NCBI RefSeq assembly: GCF_008274215.1
Contig: NZ_VTPS01000005.1
Span: 1 to 64,000 of the forward strand
Origin: Calorimonas adulescens
GTDB lineage: Bacteria; Bacillota; Thermoanaerobacteria; Thermoanaerobacterales; UBA4877
Reading direction: 5' to 3'
Length of the DNA stretch: 64,000 nucleotides
Of the stretch, positions 35,714-44,596 are shown in pieces; positions within the stretch are counted from its first letter, which is position 1; the number at the start of each line of letters is the position of its first letter. The notes beneath the pieces were generated by a model, which did no database searches, was not told the DNA's origin, and saw only the letters and a program-made list of their open reading frames with translations. The position numbers were made by a program, and so were the translations under genes.

Positions 35714-35893
35714 GTTTACCAACCCTCCTCGGCAATGAATTTGGATAAAAAACCGTGCACAGGGTGCGGTTGATAAACTATTGCAGATATCTAACGGCAA
35801 CCAGGCTGTCATAGTGAATGCAATCACCTTAGACCCTGTGGCTTTGCGCCCTTATCTTTCGATAAGTTTGCCTTTCTCTCTACTGTTTGGTTT

Positions 35894-36040
35894 TTACCTC
35901 GTGGAAAGTTTCTTCAGTGCGTCCGGCATGTCGGGTTCGTACAGTATCCATATGCTGGCGGGACTCACGCCTGTAAATGCGACTAAAGTTATTACTGAGG
36001 CCAGAGATGCAAGAAGGCTTTTTCCGATTTTTTTGAACAT
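35894..36040 (-). CDS. agrD: AgrD-like cyclic lactone autoinducer peptide precursor
   Basis: The 48 residues have the AgrD layout: an amphipathic front (MFKKIGKSLLASLASVITL), the exported core SPASIWILYEP, and an acidic tail DMPDALKKLSTR. The ring nucleophile at residue 29 is Ser, followed by four residues and Tyr34, so the pheromone would be a serine lactone (five-residue ring) rather than a thiolactone. Family precursors are cut by AgrB; no agrB or agrC is in the window. GAAAGGAG lies 10 nt before the ATG. The promoter carries three LytTR boxes. It is too short for standard gene calling. Confidence 0.8.
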   Translation of the reverse strand: MFKKIGKSLLASLASVITLVAFTGVSPASIWILYEPDMPDALKKLSTR

Positions 36041-36077
36041 AGTTTTTCGCCTCCTTTCTGATTTTTCTTATGATTTC

Positions 36078-36162
36078 TTCTACATTTGTTTGAAATTTCC
36101 TGCCGGGTTGGAACAACTGGCGGATTTTCCGGTACAACTGGCGGTTTTTTGGGTATGAACGG
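36078..36162 (-). promoter_or_regulatory. LytTR-box promoter of the AgrD-like gene
   Basis: Three direct repeats lie exactly 21 bp apart: TATGAACGG (36154-36162), TACAACTGG (36133-36141) and AACAACTGG (36112-36120). On the minus strand they read CCGTTCATA, CCAGTTGTA and CCAGTTGTT, which fits LytTR sites such as the VirR box CCAGTTNTNCAC. A -10-like ATGTAGAA follows (36078-36085), 26 bases after the last box. The same arrangement recurs at 60314-60377. Confidence 0.82.
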
Positions 36163-36220
36163 CGGAAGGGGAGTGATATAATGAAGCTATAAACATCAAA
36201 ACCAAAAGAGGTGTTCAAAC

Positions 36221-36286
36221 ATGAAATCTTGTTTAAAACTATTATCGATCTATTTCCTTTCTATTTTTTTGTTTATTTTTTTCTAA
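36221..36286 (+). CDS. Possible 21-residue hydrophobic peptide
   Basis: AGAGGTG precedes an ATG encoding MKSCLKLLSIYFLSIFLF plus three residues, a single hydrophobic helix. It is divergent from the AgrD-like promoter. It could be a tiny membrane peptide, or the signal-peptide remnant of a lost gene. I see no family. Confidence 0.25.
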   Translation: MKSCLKLLSIYFLSIFLFIFF

Positions 36287-36427
36287 ATTAGCATTGGAGA
36301 AAGACCAAATAGTTCCTTGATCATTTATTGAAATCATATCCCTGACAGAATTATATGAACAACTATTGCTGGCACATTGTTGTGGGGCTCAAGGTATTAG
36401 CTCATAACTTCAAGCGGATTGTAATTT

Positions 36428-36943
36428 TTAAAACGCATCGGTTTCTATTACGAAGGCATATACATATTCAATTTCACCAAAATATGCTATTATTTTATAA
36501 CCTCTGAATTCCGTCTTCTTTTTTACTGAACTTAAAAAAGAGGCGGGGTTTTTTTCAACTATAAAAACATATTTGTTATTTTCTCTTTTAAATGGAACTT
36601 CTACAATCGTTTCGTCGCCATATAAATTTTCTCCATTTGAGTTCAAGAGGATTTCTTTTATAATCATTTTATCCGGATGGTTATTTCCAAAATCCAAAGC
36701 AATTTTTTCGCCAATTTTAATGTATTTAATATCTGATGAAGCTTCTTGTTCGAATGCGAACTTAAACATATTCTTATTATCCGATAAATTATTTCTATTA
36801 TTTTTTAATGCGATACTTTTAATATTTTCTTGTCCGATGGTCACAGTTATATCTGCCATTTTATCAGCTTTCATACATCCACTGACTCCTATACACGTCA
36901 TTATTAACGATATAATAATTAAAATCCTTTTCATAATATTCAA
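36428..36943 (-). CDS. Secreted lipoprotein of unknown function
   Basis: The 171 residues start at TTG with AAGGAG 6-7 nt upstream. The signal peptide ends in the lipobox GVSGC (Cys near 23), so the protein is anchored on the outer face of the membrane. The rest is a soluble domain rich in Lys/Asn (FAFEQEASSDIKYIKIGEK in the middle). No family is recognised. It lies between the two AgrD-like genes on the same strand. Confidence 0.65.
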   Translation of the reverse strand: MNIMKRILIIISLIMTCIGVSGCMKADKMADITVTIGQENIKSIALKNNRNNLSDNKNMFKFAFEQEASSDIKYIKIGEKIALDFGNNHPDKMIIKEILLNSNGENLYGDETIVEVPFKRENNKYVFIVEKNPASFLSSVKKKTEFRGYKIIAYFGEIEYVYAFVIETDAF

Positions 36944-37077
36944 GTTTCACTCCTTTCAATTGACCCCAATTAAAAAGTGAAAGGGCATAACCCATATGTT
37001 GTTAAAATATGACAGATTTTTTACTATGTCAATACATAAAATAAAAATAAAATGTAAGAGCTTCGTGCTTAATAATG

Positions 37078-37106
37078 GGGACGGTCTGCTTTCTTAAAAC
37101 CGTCCC
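37078..37106. repeat. REP-like inverted repeat GGGACGGT/ACCGTCCC
   Basis: GGGACGGT (37078-37085) and ACCGTCCC (37099-37106) are exact complements with a 13-base loop. The word resembles the GGGGACGGTTCT-type REP elements common in Clostridia. A 12-base piece, GGGACGGTTTTA on the minus strand, also occurs inside the second AgrD-like gene near 38300-38311. Confidence 0.6.
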
Positions 37107-37164
37107 GGTTTCATGAGAATATTTTGTTTTTTAACATTTACTCAAATAACATGTAAATGTAATT

Positions 37165-38267
37165 TTACCTATAATAATATCGCAAAGCACTATCACTTAC
37201 ATAATATGGGCAAGAAGTGTAATAATGTTCTACAAGCCCGCATGATCCCCATTTTGATCTCACATAATATCCAGTTATCCTCCCTAGTTCATATATTATT
37301 CCTGAATGTTCTTTACCTGATGTACTGTAATATACTTTGTCGTTTTTGGCTGGATCGCCTGTTCTTCTAGTATAACTTCCATCTGTCCAATAAGCATTCG
37401 GATAATTCATCCACCACGTATTACTAGTAGTAGATTGACTATACCATGCATAAGAATGACAATTATAATTTTTAGTTGCAGAAGTTATACGGACGACAGT
37501 TGGATATGTCGTATCCACCCAATCATCGAGGGCAGCTTTTTCTGCTGCAGTTAACTCTGGGGTATTATGGAACACCTCAACTGCTGTACCGTTAGGTGTA
37601 TATACATAGTAAATTGTCTGCGCACTTACACTGGAATCCTGTTTTTGTGCTAGTACAGAATAAGCACTTGCTGCCGTTAGGCTATAAATATCAGGATGGG
37701 CTTTCTTTTGTAAATATTTATTCTCTATTTCTTTTTCTAATTCCCTCATTTCTGTATCATTCAGTTGGCTTAATATGGCATCTTGGCTTAATATTATTTC
37801 TATAAAGGACAAATCAAAAATTTGTTTCGAAGTAACTTTCTTAACATCCTTAGCTACATCAATTTTTTTGTATTTGTTAAATAATTTACTGGCTGCATCC
37901 TTTCTTTGCAATAATTCCGCAAGTCCGTTAAAATTTGTTGATACTGCATCAAAACCTTTTTGAAAGTATCATATGTATATATTTCCATCAATAATGGATA
38001 ATTCAGTACTGTTTCTATTAGTTCATCAGTTGTCATGTTGTGCAATAGACCTTCTGGTACCTGACATGCCTCCACCATTTGAGTATGGTCTATTAATTCA
38101 TTCCATTCGCTTGTTCCAGGCTTAACAGGAAAAGTATAGCCCACTGCGATTGATTTTTCTTGACTACTTATATCGTCTGCATTTGCAGAAACAACTGTAC
38201 TCTTTAAAAACACACATATCATCAATAATGATAATGCGAATGATAATAATTTTTTCTTACTTTTCAT
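37165..38267 (-). pseudogene. Secreted Cys/His (papain-like) exoprotein, single frameshift
   Basis: The first frame (38267 down to about 37965) has a signal peptide (MKSKKKLLSFALSLLMICVF) and runs to TYDTFKK, where a run AAAAAGG is one base short. Adding one base gives continuous sequence GFDAVSTNFNGLAELLQRKD into the second frame, which ends at 37165 with about 367 residues in total. The C-terminal part has YNCHSYAWYS, a tryptophan-rich stretch and HSGIIYELG, a Cys...His layout like papain/NlpC-type folds or DUF7689-like proteins. It starts 15 nt after the second AgrD-like gene. The frameshift may be real or a sequencing error in the homopolymer. Confidence 0.7.
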
Positions 38268-38282
38268 TTTTTTAATCTCCTC

Positions 38283-38402
38283 TCAATGATAATTTTTGCG
38301 GTAAAACCGTCCCATGCACACAGGTTTGACAGCAGCGACCGTACCTATGAGTGTGAATAAAGATGCAGCACTTATTATCATTTTGCTTTTTAAACCCGTC
38401 AT
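38283..38402 (-). CDS. Second AgrD-like peptide precursor, tail degenerate
   Basis: The 39 residues align in register with the first AgrD-like peptide: amphipathic front (LKSKMIISAASLFTLIGTV), Pro27, nucleophile Cys29, four residues, Tyr34. The ring would be Cys-Met-Gly-Arg-Phe. The acidic x-Pro-x-x-Pro tail is replaced by RKNYH, so AgrB processing is doubtful. The DNA from the ring onward (GGGACGGTTTTA) matches the REP-like element at 37099, so the tail may have been overwritten. AAGAGGCG precedes the ATG. It is directly upstream of a secreted-protein gene. Confidence 0.6.
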   Translation of the reverse strand: MTGLKSKMIISAASLFTLIGTVAAVKPVCMGRFYRKNYH

Positions 38403-38513
38403 GGCATTTTCGCCTCTTTTCCATTCTGATATTTGTGAGGGTTTTTAACTAAATAAATTTTACACGATTTCCGATTTAACTTAAATAATGTTGATTACTA
38501 AATAGCTCTCCTT

Positions 38514-38693
38514 TTGTTAGATGGAAAATTAAGATTTGATTCTTTACAAATAGATTGCGAGGGTGAGATAGGCGTCTGGCTTATTTCAGGAAAGGGTGAT
38601 GAGGACGAGGATTATGTGAAACTCCCTAAGGACGAACTGGAAAATATAGTAAGTTCATTAAATAATTATCTGGAGGCTAGCCGTAAAAAATAG
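38514..38693 (+). pseudogene. Acidic protein fragment, 59 codons
   Basis: From a TTG without ribosome site the frame reads LDGKLRFDSLQIDCEGEIGV, WLISGKGDEDEDYVKLPKDE, then LENIVSSLNNYLEASRKK and stop. Composition looks like a real C-terminal domain. The front is missing. Unknown family. Confidence 0.4.
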
Positions 38694-38709
38694 CCCGCTA
38701 TATCGGGCT
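38692..38709 (-). terminator. Terminator of the purine operon
   Basis: AGCCCG and CGGGCT form a stem followed on the minus strand by ATTTTTTA, 2 bases after the purD stop. Confidence 0.85.
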
Positions 38710-38711
38710 TA

Positions 38712-39968
38712 TTACGTGAGTATGCCTATATCTTTTCTAAAGTACATATCTTTAAAATTTACCTTCTTTATTTCACTATATACTGTTTCCCTGGCTTCAT
38801 CCAGTGTTTCACCTGTAGTGGTGACATTTAATACCCTGCCGCCCGCAGTGAAATACTTGCCATCACGATATATAGTCCCTGCATGAAAGGCAGGCAGGGT
38901 GACCTTATCCAGCCCTACTATCTCATATCCTGTCTTATAGTTTCCAGGATAACCTCCTGAGGTAAGGACAACGGTTATGCAGTGTCCATTCTGCCACTCC
39001 ACATTTATTTCATCCAGTCTTTCACCCATTATGGCAGAGATTATGTCTATCAATGGCGTCTTCAAAAGCGGCAGTATCACCTGCGTCTCCGGGTCACCAA
39101 ACCTTACATTGTATTCTAACACCCTGGGGCCCTTTTCTGTGAGCATAAGCCCTGCGTACAGCACCCCCCTGTATTTTATTCCATCTTCATTAAAACCATC
39201 TATGGTGGGCTTTAATATATTTTCCACAGCGTATCTATAGCTTTCTTCATCCATATACGGGTTTGGAGCTATGTTGCCCATACCTCCTGTATTGGGTCCG
39301 GCATCTCCATCGTACGCTCTTTTATAGTCCATGGTTGGTAACATAGGCACCACGGTTTTGCCGTCGGTAAAGGCAAGCAGGGAAACCTCGTGGCCCTCCA
39401 GGTATTCTTCAATGACTATCCTCTTCCCCGCCTCACCAAAGCGCCTTTCCACCATAATCTCTTTTATGGCCTCTCCGGCCTGGCCAAAGTCTTCCGCAAT
39501 GAGGACCCCTTTTCCTGCTGCCAGACCATCAGCTTTTATGACAACTGGATAACTGGCTTTTTTAAGATATGCTGTTGCGTCAGAGGCATTGTCAAAGACC
39601 TCATATCCCGCCGTGGGGATTCTATGCCTCTTCATAAAGTCCTTGGCGTATATCTTGCTTCCCTCCAGCATGGCAGCTTTCCTGCATGGTCCGAATATCT
39701 TAAGCCCCTTAGCCTCAAAATAGTCAACTATGCCGCCTACCAGCGGCACCTCAGGACCTACAATTGTAATGTCCGCCCTGTTCTCGGCAAATTGAGACAG
39801 TGCTTCAAAGTCGTTCACATTGATATTCACATTTTCAGCTATTCCGGCTGTACCCCCATTCCCCGGTACAGCGTATATCTTATCTATCCTGTCATCCTGT
39901 CTGAGCTTCCATGCTATGGCATGTTCCCTTCCACCGCTTCCTATCACCAGTACATTCATATAACCCAC
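38712..39968 (-). CDS. purD: Phosphoribosylamine-glycine ligase PurD
   Basis: PurD joins glycine to phosphoribosylamine using ATP (step 2). The 418 residues show the ATP-grasp layout: VIGSGGREHAIAWKL at the front, VIKADGLAAGKGV near 142, NTGGMGNIAPNP near 233 and VLEYNVRFGDPETQVILP near 283. Last gene of the operon; it starts 1 nt after purH ends. The palindrome copy at 39477 is Gly-Gln-Ala. Confidence 0.98.
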   Translation of the reverse strand: MGYMNVLVIGSGGREHAIAWKLRQDDRIDKIYAVPGNGGTAGIAENVNINVNDFEALSQFAENRADITIVGPEVPLVGGIVDYFEAKGLKIFGPCRKAAMLEGSKIYAKDFMKRHRIPTAGYEVFDNASDATAYLKKASYPVVIKADGLAAGKGVLIAEDFGQAGEAIKEIMVERRFGEAGKRIVIEEYLEGHEVSLLAFTDGKTVVPMLPTMDYKRAYDGDAGPNTGGMGNIAPNPYMDEESYRYAVENILKPTIDGFNEDGIKYRGVLYAGLMLTEKGPRVLEYNVRFGDPETQVILPLLKTPLIDIISAIMGERLDEINVEWQNGHCITVVLTSGGYPGNYKTGYEIVGLDKVTLPAFHAGTIYRDGKYFTAGGRVLNVTTTGETLDEARETVYSEIKKVNFKDMYFRKDIGILT

Positions 39969-39969
39969 C

Positions 39970-41490
39970 TCAATGTTTAAAGTGCCTCATGCCTGTAAAG
40001 ACCATGGATATACCATACCTATCGCATGCATCTATAGAGCTTTCATCCCTTATAGACCCTCCCGGCTGTATGATGGCTTTTATGCCGGCCTTTGCAGCCT
40101 CTTCCACGACATCAGAAAACGGAAAGAATGCATCGGATGCCATTACTGAACCCTTTGCCCTGTCACCTGCCTGTCTTATGGCATTTTCCGCAGCCCATAT
40201 TCGGCTAACCTGGCCAGGCCCTATCCCCGTGGTCTGTCCACCCTTTGCCAGAACTATGCCGTTGGATTTTATATGTTTTACCACCTTCCATGCAAAGAGA
40301 AGGTCTTTTAACTCCTCATCGGTAGGCGAAGCCTTTGTGACCACCTGTATATTACTGTAAAGCCCGTTATCCTCATCCTGTATTAAAAGTCCATCCCTGA
40401 CACTTTTGAACTCTATGCTGTCACCCCTGTCAACCATTGTTTCTGTCTTTATTATCCTGAGGTTCTTTTTCTCTTTTAACTTTTTCAAGGCTTCATCCTC
40501 ATAGTCTGGTGCTATTACCACCTCGAGGAAAAGCTCTCCCAGCTTCTCAGCCACATCCAGAGTAACAGTCCTGTTAAAGGCCACAATGCCGCCAAATATG
40601 GAGACTGGGTCTGCCTCATAGGCCTTCGTGTACGCCTCCATAAGGTCAACTCCTATCCCTGCTCCGCATGGGTTCTGGTGCTTTAAGGCAACACAGGCAG
40701 GCTCATCAAACTCCATGACAGCCTTCATGGCCGCTTCTGCATCACCGATATTGTTATATGATAGTTCCTTGCCCCAGAGAATTTCCGACGATGTTATGCT
40801 TGCCCCTGTCTTGATTGGTTTCTCATAGAAAGCCGCAGTCTGATGCGGGTTTTCGCCGTATCTTAAATTCTGTTTCAGGTCGTAGGCTAAAGTTAGCCTT
40901 TCCGTATACTTTTCACCGGTCAGACCTCTAAAATAGTCAGCAATCAGGCTGTCATAATAGGCTGTAAGGGCAAAGGCCTTTCTGGCAAGGTACATCCTTT
41001 TTTCCAGAGAGATGCCCCCTTTTTTTATATCATCAGTTACCCAATTATAATCCGTCGGGTCTGTAAGGACTATGACGTCCTTGAAGTTCTTGGCAGCAGC
41101 CCTGATCATAGACGGGCCACCTATATCTATATTTTCTACGGCCTCCTCGATGGCAACATTCCCCTTTGAAACAGTCTCTTTAAATGGATACAGGTTTACA
41201 ACAACCATATCTACAGGCTTGATGGACAGGTTCTCCAATGTCCTCATGTCGTCCTCATTTTCCCGCCTGGCCAGTATACCCCCATGGACCTTCGGGTGCA
41301 GCGTCTTTACCCTGCCATCCATAATCTCTGGAAAACCTGTGACCTCAGATACATCCATCACGCCTATGCCATTTTCAGCTAAATACCTGGCCGTGCCACC
41401 GGTAGAAACTATTACAAATCCAAGGTCCACCAGTTCTTTAGCCAGTTTCTCAATTCCTGTCTTGTCATACACACTTATTAATGCCCTCAA
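39970..41490 (-). CDS. purH: Bifunctional AICAR formyltransferase / IMP cyclohydrolase PurH
   Basis: PurH performs the last two steps to IMP. The 506 residues have the cyclohydrolase domain ([15 protein letters not shown] near 28, [14 protein letters not shown] near 60) and the formyltransferase domain ([13 protein letters not shown] near 209, [13 protein letters not shown] near 263, and near the end [13 protein letters not shown]). It overlaps purN by 4 nt. The palindrome copy at 40212 reads Gly-Pro-Gly-Gln. Confidence 0.98.
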   Translation of the reverse strand: MRALISVYDKTGIEKLAKELVDLGFVIVSTGGTARYLAENGIGVMDVSEVTGFPEIMDGRVKTLHPKVHGGILARRENEDDMRTLENLSIKPVDMVVVNLYPFKETVSKGNVAIEEAVENIDIGGPSMIRAAAKNFKDVIVLTDPTDYNWVTDDIKKGGISLEKRMYLARKAFALTAYYDSLIADYFRGLTGEKYTERLTLAYDLKQNLRYGENPHQTAAFYEKPIKTGASITSSEILWGKELSYNNIGDAEAAMKAVMEFDEPACVALKHQNPCGAGIGVDLMEAYTKAYEADPVSIFGGIVAFNRTVTLDVAEKLGELFLEVVIAPDYEDEALKKLKEKKNLRIIKTETMVDRGDSIEFKSVRDGLLIQDEDNGLYSNIQVVTKASPTDEELKDLLFAWKVVKHIKSNGIVLAKGGQTTGIGPGQVSRIWAAENAIRQAGDRAKGSVMASDAFFPFSDVVEEAAKAGIKAIIQPGGSIRDESSIDACDRYGISMVFTGMRHFKH

Positions 41491-42113
41491 TGTGTTTCCT
41501 CCTTTTCTATTATCACATGGCTGTCGTCCAGATGAATCCTGTTTTTAGAAAACAGCCTTACCACATAAGGCAGGAGTTTATGTTCCTCCTCAAGGACCCT
41601 TGCCTTAAGTGTCTCTACAGTGTCACCGTCCTTCACCTCCACCACCCTCTGCTCTATTATCGGGCCAGCATCTACGCCTCTTGTCACAAAGTGGACCGTG
41701 CACCCGGTGTATCTGGCACCTGACTTTAATACCGCCTCATGGACCCTGTCCCCATACAACCCTTTGCCGCAGAATGCAGGTATTAACGATGGATGGATAT
41801 TTATAATCCTGCCGTGGAATTCATCCACTATCCATCCAGGAAGTATTGTCAAAAATCCGGCAAGTACAACCAGGTCTGGATGAAGAGAGGCAATCTCACT
41901 CTTGAGTACCGGAAAGAACCTCTCGTTTAATTCTTTTTTGTCAAGAAGTATGCCCCTTATTGCGTTTTTTCTCGCTCTCTCCAGGGCGCCGCATTCCCTG
42001 TCTACTATCAATGCAACTACCTCTCCATCTATATAGCCGGACTTTACCCCGTCTATAATGGATTGAAAGTCGGTACCGTTGCCTGATGCCAATACCGCTA
42101 TCCTGAAACTCAT
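41487..42113 (-). CDS. purN: Phosphoribosylglycinamide formyltransferase PurN
   Basis: PurN formylates GAR with 10-formyl-THF (step 3). The 208 residues show [11 protein letters not shown] near 9, the catalytic Asn-Ile-His segment [11 protein letters not shown] near 105 and [15 protein letters not shown] near 137. Overlaps purM by 4 nt. Confidence 0.97.
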   Translation of the reverse strand: MSFRIAVLASGNGTDFQSIIDGVKSGYIDGEVVALIVDRECGALERARKNAIRGILLDKKELNERFFPVLKSEIASLHPDLVVLAGFLTILPGWIVDEFHGRIINIHPSLIPAFCGKGLYGDRVHEAVLKSGARYTGCTVHFVTRGVDAGPIIEQRVVEVKDGDTVETLKARVLEEEHKLLPYVVRLFSKNRIHLDDSHVIIEKEETH

Positions 42114-43123
42114 ACTATCTCAACTCCCTCTCTTCTTACAATATTTCCTATAATATACGCCTTTTTCCTCATGTTATCAAGCACTGTCAGGACCTTGTCA
42201 GCACTTTCTGGAGAGGTAATAAGTATGAGTCCTATACCCATATTAAATGTCCTGAACATCTCTCTTTCCTCAATCTCACCAGCATCACCTATGAAATAGA
42301 AGATGGGTTGGACAGGCCATGTACCCTTCCTTATTATTGCGCCAAGCCCATCGGGCAATATCCTTGGTATGTTGTCATAAAACCCTCCACCTGTGATATG
42401 TGCAACCCCCTTTATCTCAACCTCTTCAATGAGCTCCAGCACATCCCTTACGTATATCCTGGTTGGCTTTAAGAGTTCTTCGCCCAGCGTGGTACCCAGG
42501 CTGCCTATATACGAGTCCACATGGCATCCCATCTTTTCAAACAACACCTTACGGGCAAGGGAAAATCCGTTGCTGTGAAGCCCCGATGATGGAAGTCCTA
42601 TAATTATATCCCCCTCCTTAATCCCTCTCCCTGTGATAATCCTGTTCTTCTCTACCACCCCCACAGCAAAACCGGCCAGATCGAACTCGTCGCCGGAGTA
42701 AAAGTCGGGAAGTTCTGCTGTCTCACCACCCAGAAGGGCACATCCTGCCATCTTGCATCCATCTGCTATACCTCTTATTACCGCAGCAGCCTTTGCTGCG
42801 TCCAATTTTGATGTGGCAAAATAGTCTAAAAAGAAAACCGGCCTGGCCCCAGAGCACACCACGTCATTTACACACATGGCCACCAGGTCTATGCCTATGG
42901 TGTCATACCTGTCTGCCATAAAGGCTACCTTCAGCTTTGTCCCTACCCCATCTGTGCCTGATACAAGCACAGGCTCCTTCATATTTGAGAGTTCAAAGAG
43001 GCCTGCAAATCCTCCCACGCCTGCCATGACGCCAGGTATATACGTCTCTTTAGCCACAGGCTTTATCATTTCAACAAGCCTGTTGCCCTCATCTATATTT
43101 ACTCCCGCTTTTCTGTAGTCCAA
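42110..43123 (-). CDS. purM: Phosphoribosylformylglycinamidine cyclo-ligase PurM
   Basis: PurM closes the imidazole ring to give AIR. The 337 residues begin YRKAGVNIDEGNRLV, with VSGTDGVGTKLKVAF near 54, GGETAELPDFY near 134 and HITGGGFYDNIPRILP near 240. It follows purF by 69 nt. The palindrome copy at 42840 is read Ala-Arg-Pro. Confidence 0.98.
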   Translation of the reverse strand: MDYRKAGVNIDEGNRLVEMIKPVAKETYIPGVMAGVGGFAGLFELSNMKEPVLVSGTDGVGTKLKVAFMADRYDTIGIDLVAMCVNDVVCSGARPVFFLDYFATSKLDAAKAAAVIRGIADGCKMAGCALLGGETAELPDFYSGDEFDLAGFAVGVVEKNRIITGRGIKEGDIIIGLPSSGLHSNGFSLARKVLFEKMGCHVDSYIGSLGTTLGEELLKPTRIYVRDVLELIEEVEIKGVAHITGGGFYDNIPRILPDGLGAIIRKGTWPVQPIFYFIGDAGEIEEREMFRTFNMGIGLILITSPESADKVLTVLDNMRKKAYIIGNIVRREGVEIV

Positions 43124-43192
43124 TTCTTTACCTCCTCATATATGATTTCACTGCACAAAGTAGGTAGAGTAAAACGCCCTCTTGCACCCAAA

Positions 43193-44596
43193 TCATACAT
43201 GTAAACCATTCATCCTAAGCGGCGGCCTCTTAATGTAGGTAGGCCTGGCCACCTCCGGGATCTCCATAGGGTATTTACCTGTGAAGCATCCTGTACAGTA
43301 ACCATGACCCTTCAATGACCTTATCATGCCGTTCACAGAAAGATAGCCAAGGCTGTCCACACCTATCGTCTGTTTTATCTCATCCACTGTGCTGTAAGAG
43401 GCCACAAGCTCCTCCTTCGTAGGTATATCTATACCAAAATAGCATGGAGAAATCACAGGCGGCGCCGCCACCCTCATATGCACCTCTTTTGCGCCGGCGT
43501 CTCTGATCATTTTAACAAGTCTCCTGCTGGTATTTCCCCTGACTATGGAGTCATCCACTACCACAAGCCTCTTGCCCCTTATCCTTTCTTTTAAGACGTT
43601 GAGTTTCAGCCTTACACCAATCTCACGGAGCTTTTGCTCCGGCTCAATGAATGTCCTCCCAGCATATCTGCTCTTTATAAGGCCCTCGCCCAATGGTATG
43701 CCGCTCACCTCTGCAAAACCGATAGCAGCAAAGGTCCCGGAATCGGGCACACCTATCACCATATCAGCATCGGCAGGACACTCTTTGGCCAGTGTCCTGC
43801 CAAGTTCTTTCCTGGCCTCATAAACATTGAGGCCTCCAAGCACTGAGTCAGGCCTGGCAAAGTATATATATTCAAAGATGCAGAGATTATTGCTTGACTC
43901 CATATACCTGTAGCTCTTTATATCCCCGTTTTCTATTACCACTATCTCTCCGGGTTCTATATCCCTTATATACTCTGCCCCGATGATGTCAAAGGCCACA
44001 GTTTCCGACACAATACAAAGACTATCCCCAAGCCTACCCAGAGACAGCGGCCTTAAGCCCCACGGGTCCCTGAAACCTATGAGCCTGTCCTGAGTTAAAA
44101 GGGTTATGGAATATGAGCCCTTTACCTCACCCATGCACCTCATTATAGCGCCTACCAAACCGTCATCATGATACCTCGCCAGCAAATGCAGGAAAAGCTC
44201 ACTGTCCGTTGTTGTCTGGAGTATACTCCCGTTGTCTTCCAGATAATCCTTTATCTCTTCACTGTTTACCAGATTGCCATTATGGGCCAGGCCCATATAA
44301 CCCTCCCTGTACCTTACCACCAAAGGCTGGGCATTTATCACACCGCTTCCTCCTGCGGTGGAATACCTGACATGTCCTATGGCCATGGTACCTTTCAGTG
44401 TATCAATAACACCGCCCTTAAACACCTCTGAGGCCAGGCCTTCATCCTTATAAAACCCTATTGTCTCACCATCAGACACAGCAATACCGGCACTCTCCTG
44501 TCCCCTGTGCTGGAGGGCATTTAATGCATAATAGGTAAGCCTTGACGCATCCGGTGTCCCTGCTATACCAAAAACCCCACAGGCCTCTTTCAGCAT
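43193..44596 (-). CDS. purF: Amidophosphoribosyltransferase PurF
   Basis: PurF makes phosphoribosylamine from PRPP and glutamine, the committed step. The 467 residues begin with a five-residue propeptide before the nucleophile Cys6 (KEACGVFGI). QHRGQESAG is near 31 and the PRPP loop VVDDSIVRGNT near 346. Cysteines in PCYFGIDIP and YCTGCFTG fit the 4Fe-4S type found in Bacillus. Three palindrome copies (43242, 44285, 44432) use two codon phases. Start overlaps purL. Confidence 0.98.
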   Translation of the reverse strand: MLKEACGVFGIAGTPDASRLTYYALNALQHRGQESAGIAVSDGETIGFYKDEGLASEVFKGGVIDTLKGTMAIGHVRYSTAGGSGVINAQPLVVRYREGYMGLAHNGNLVNSEEIKDYLEDNGSILQTTTDSELFLHLLARYHDDGLVGAIMRCMGEVKGSYSITLLTQDRLIGFRDPWGLRPLSLGRLGDSLCIVSETVAFDIIGAEYIRDIEPGEIVVIENGDIKSYRYMESSNNLCIFEYIYFARPDSVLGGLNVYEARKELGRTLAKECPADADMVIGVPDSGTFAAIGFAEVSGIPLGEGLIKSRYAGRTFIEPEQKLREIGVRLKLNVLKERIRGKRLVVVDDSIVRGNTSRRLVKMIRDAGAKEVHMRVAAPPVISPCYFGIDIPTKEELVASYSTVDEIKQTIGVDSLGYLSVNGMIRSLKGHGYCTGCFTGKYPMEIPEVARPTYIKRPPLRMNGLHV

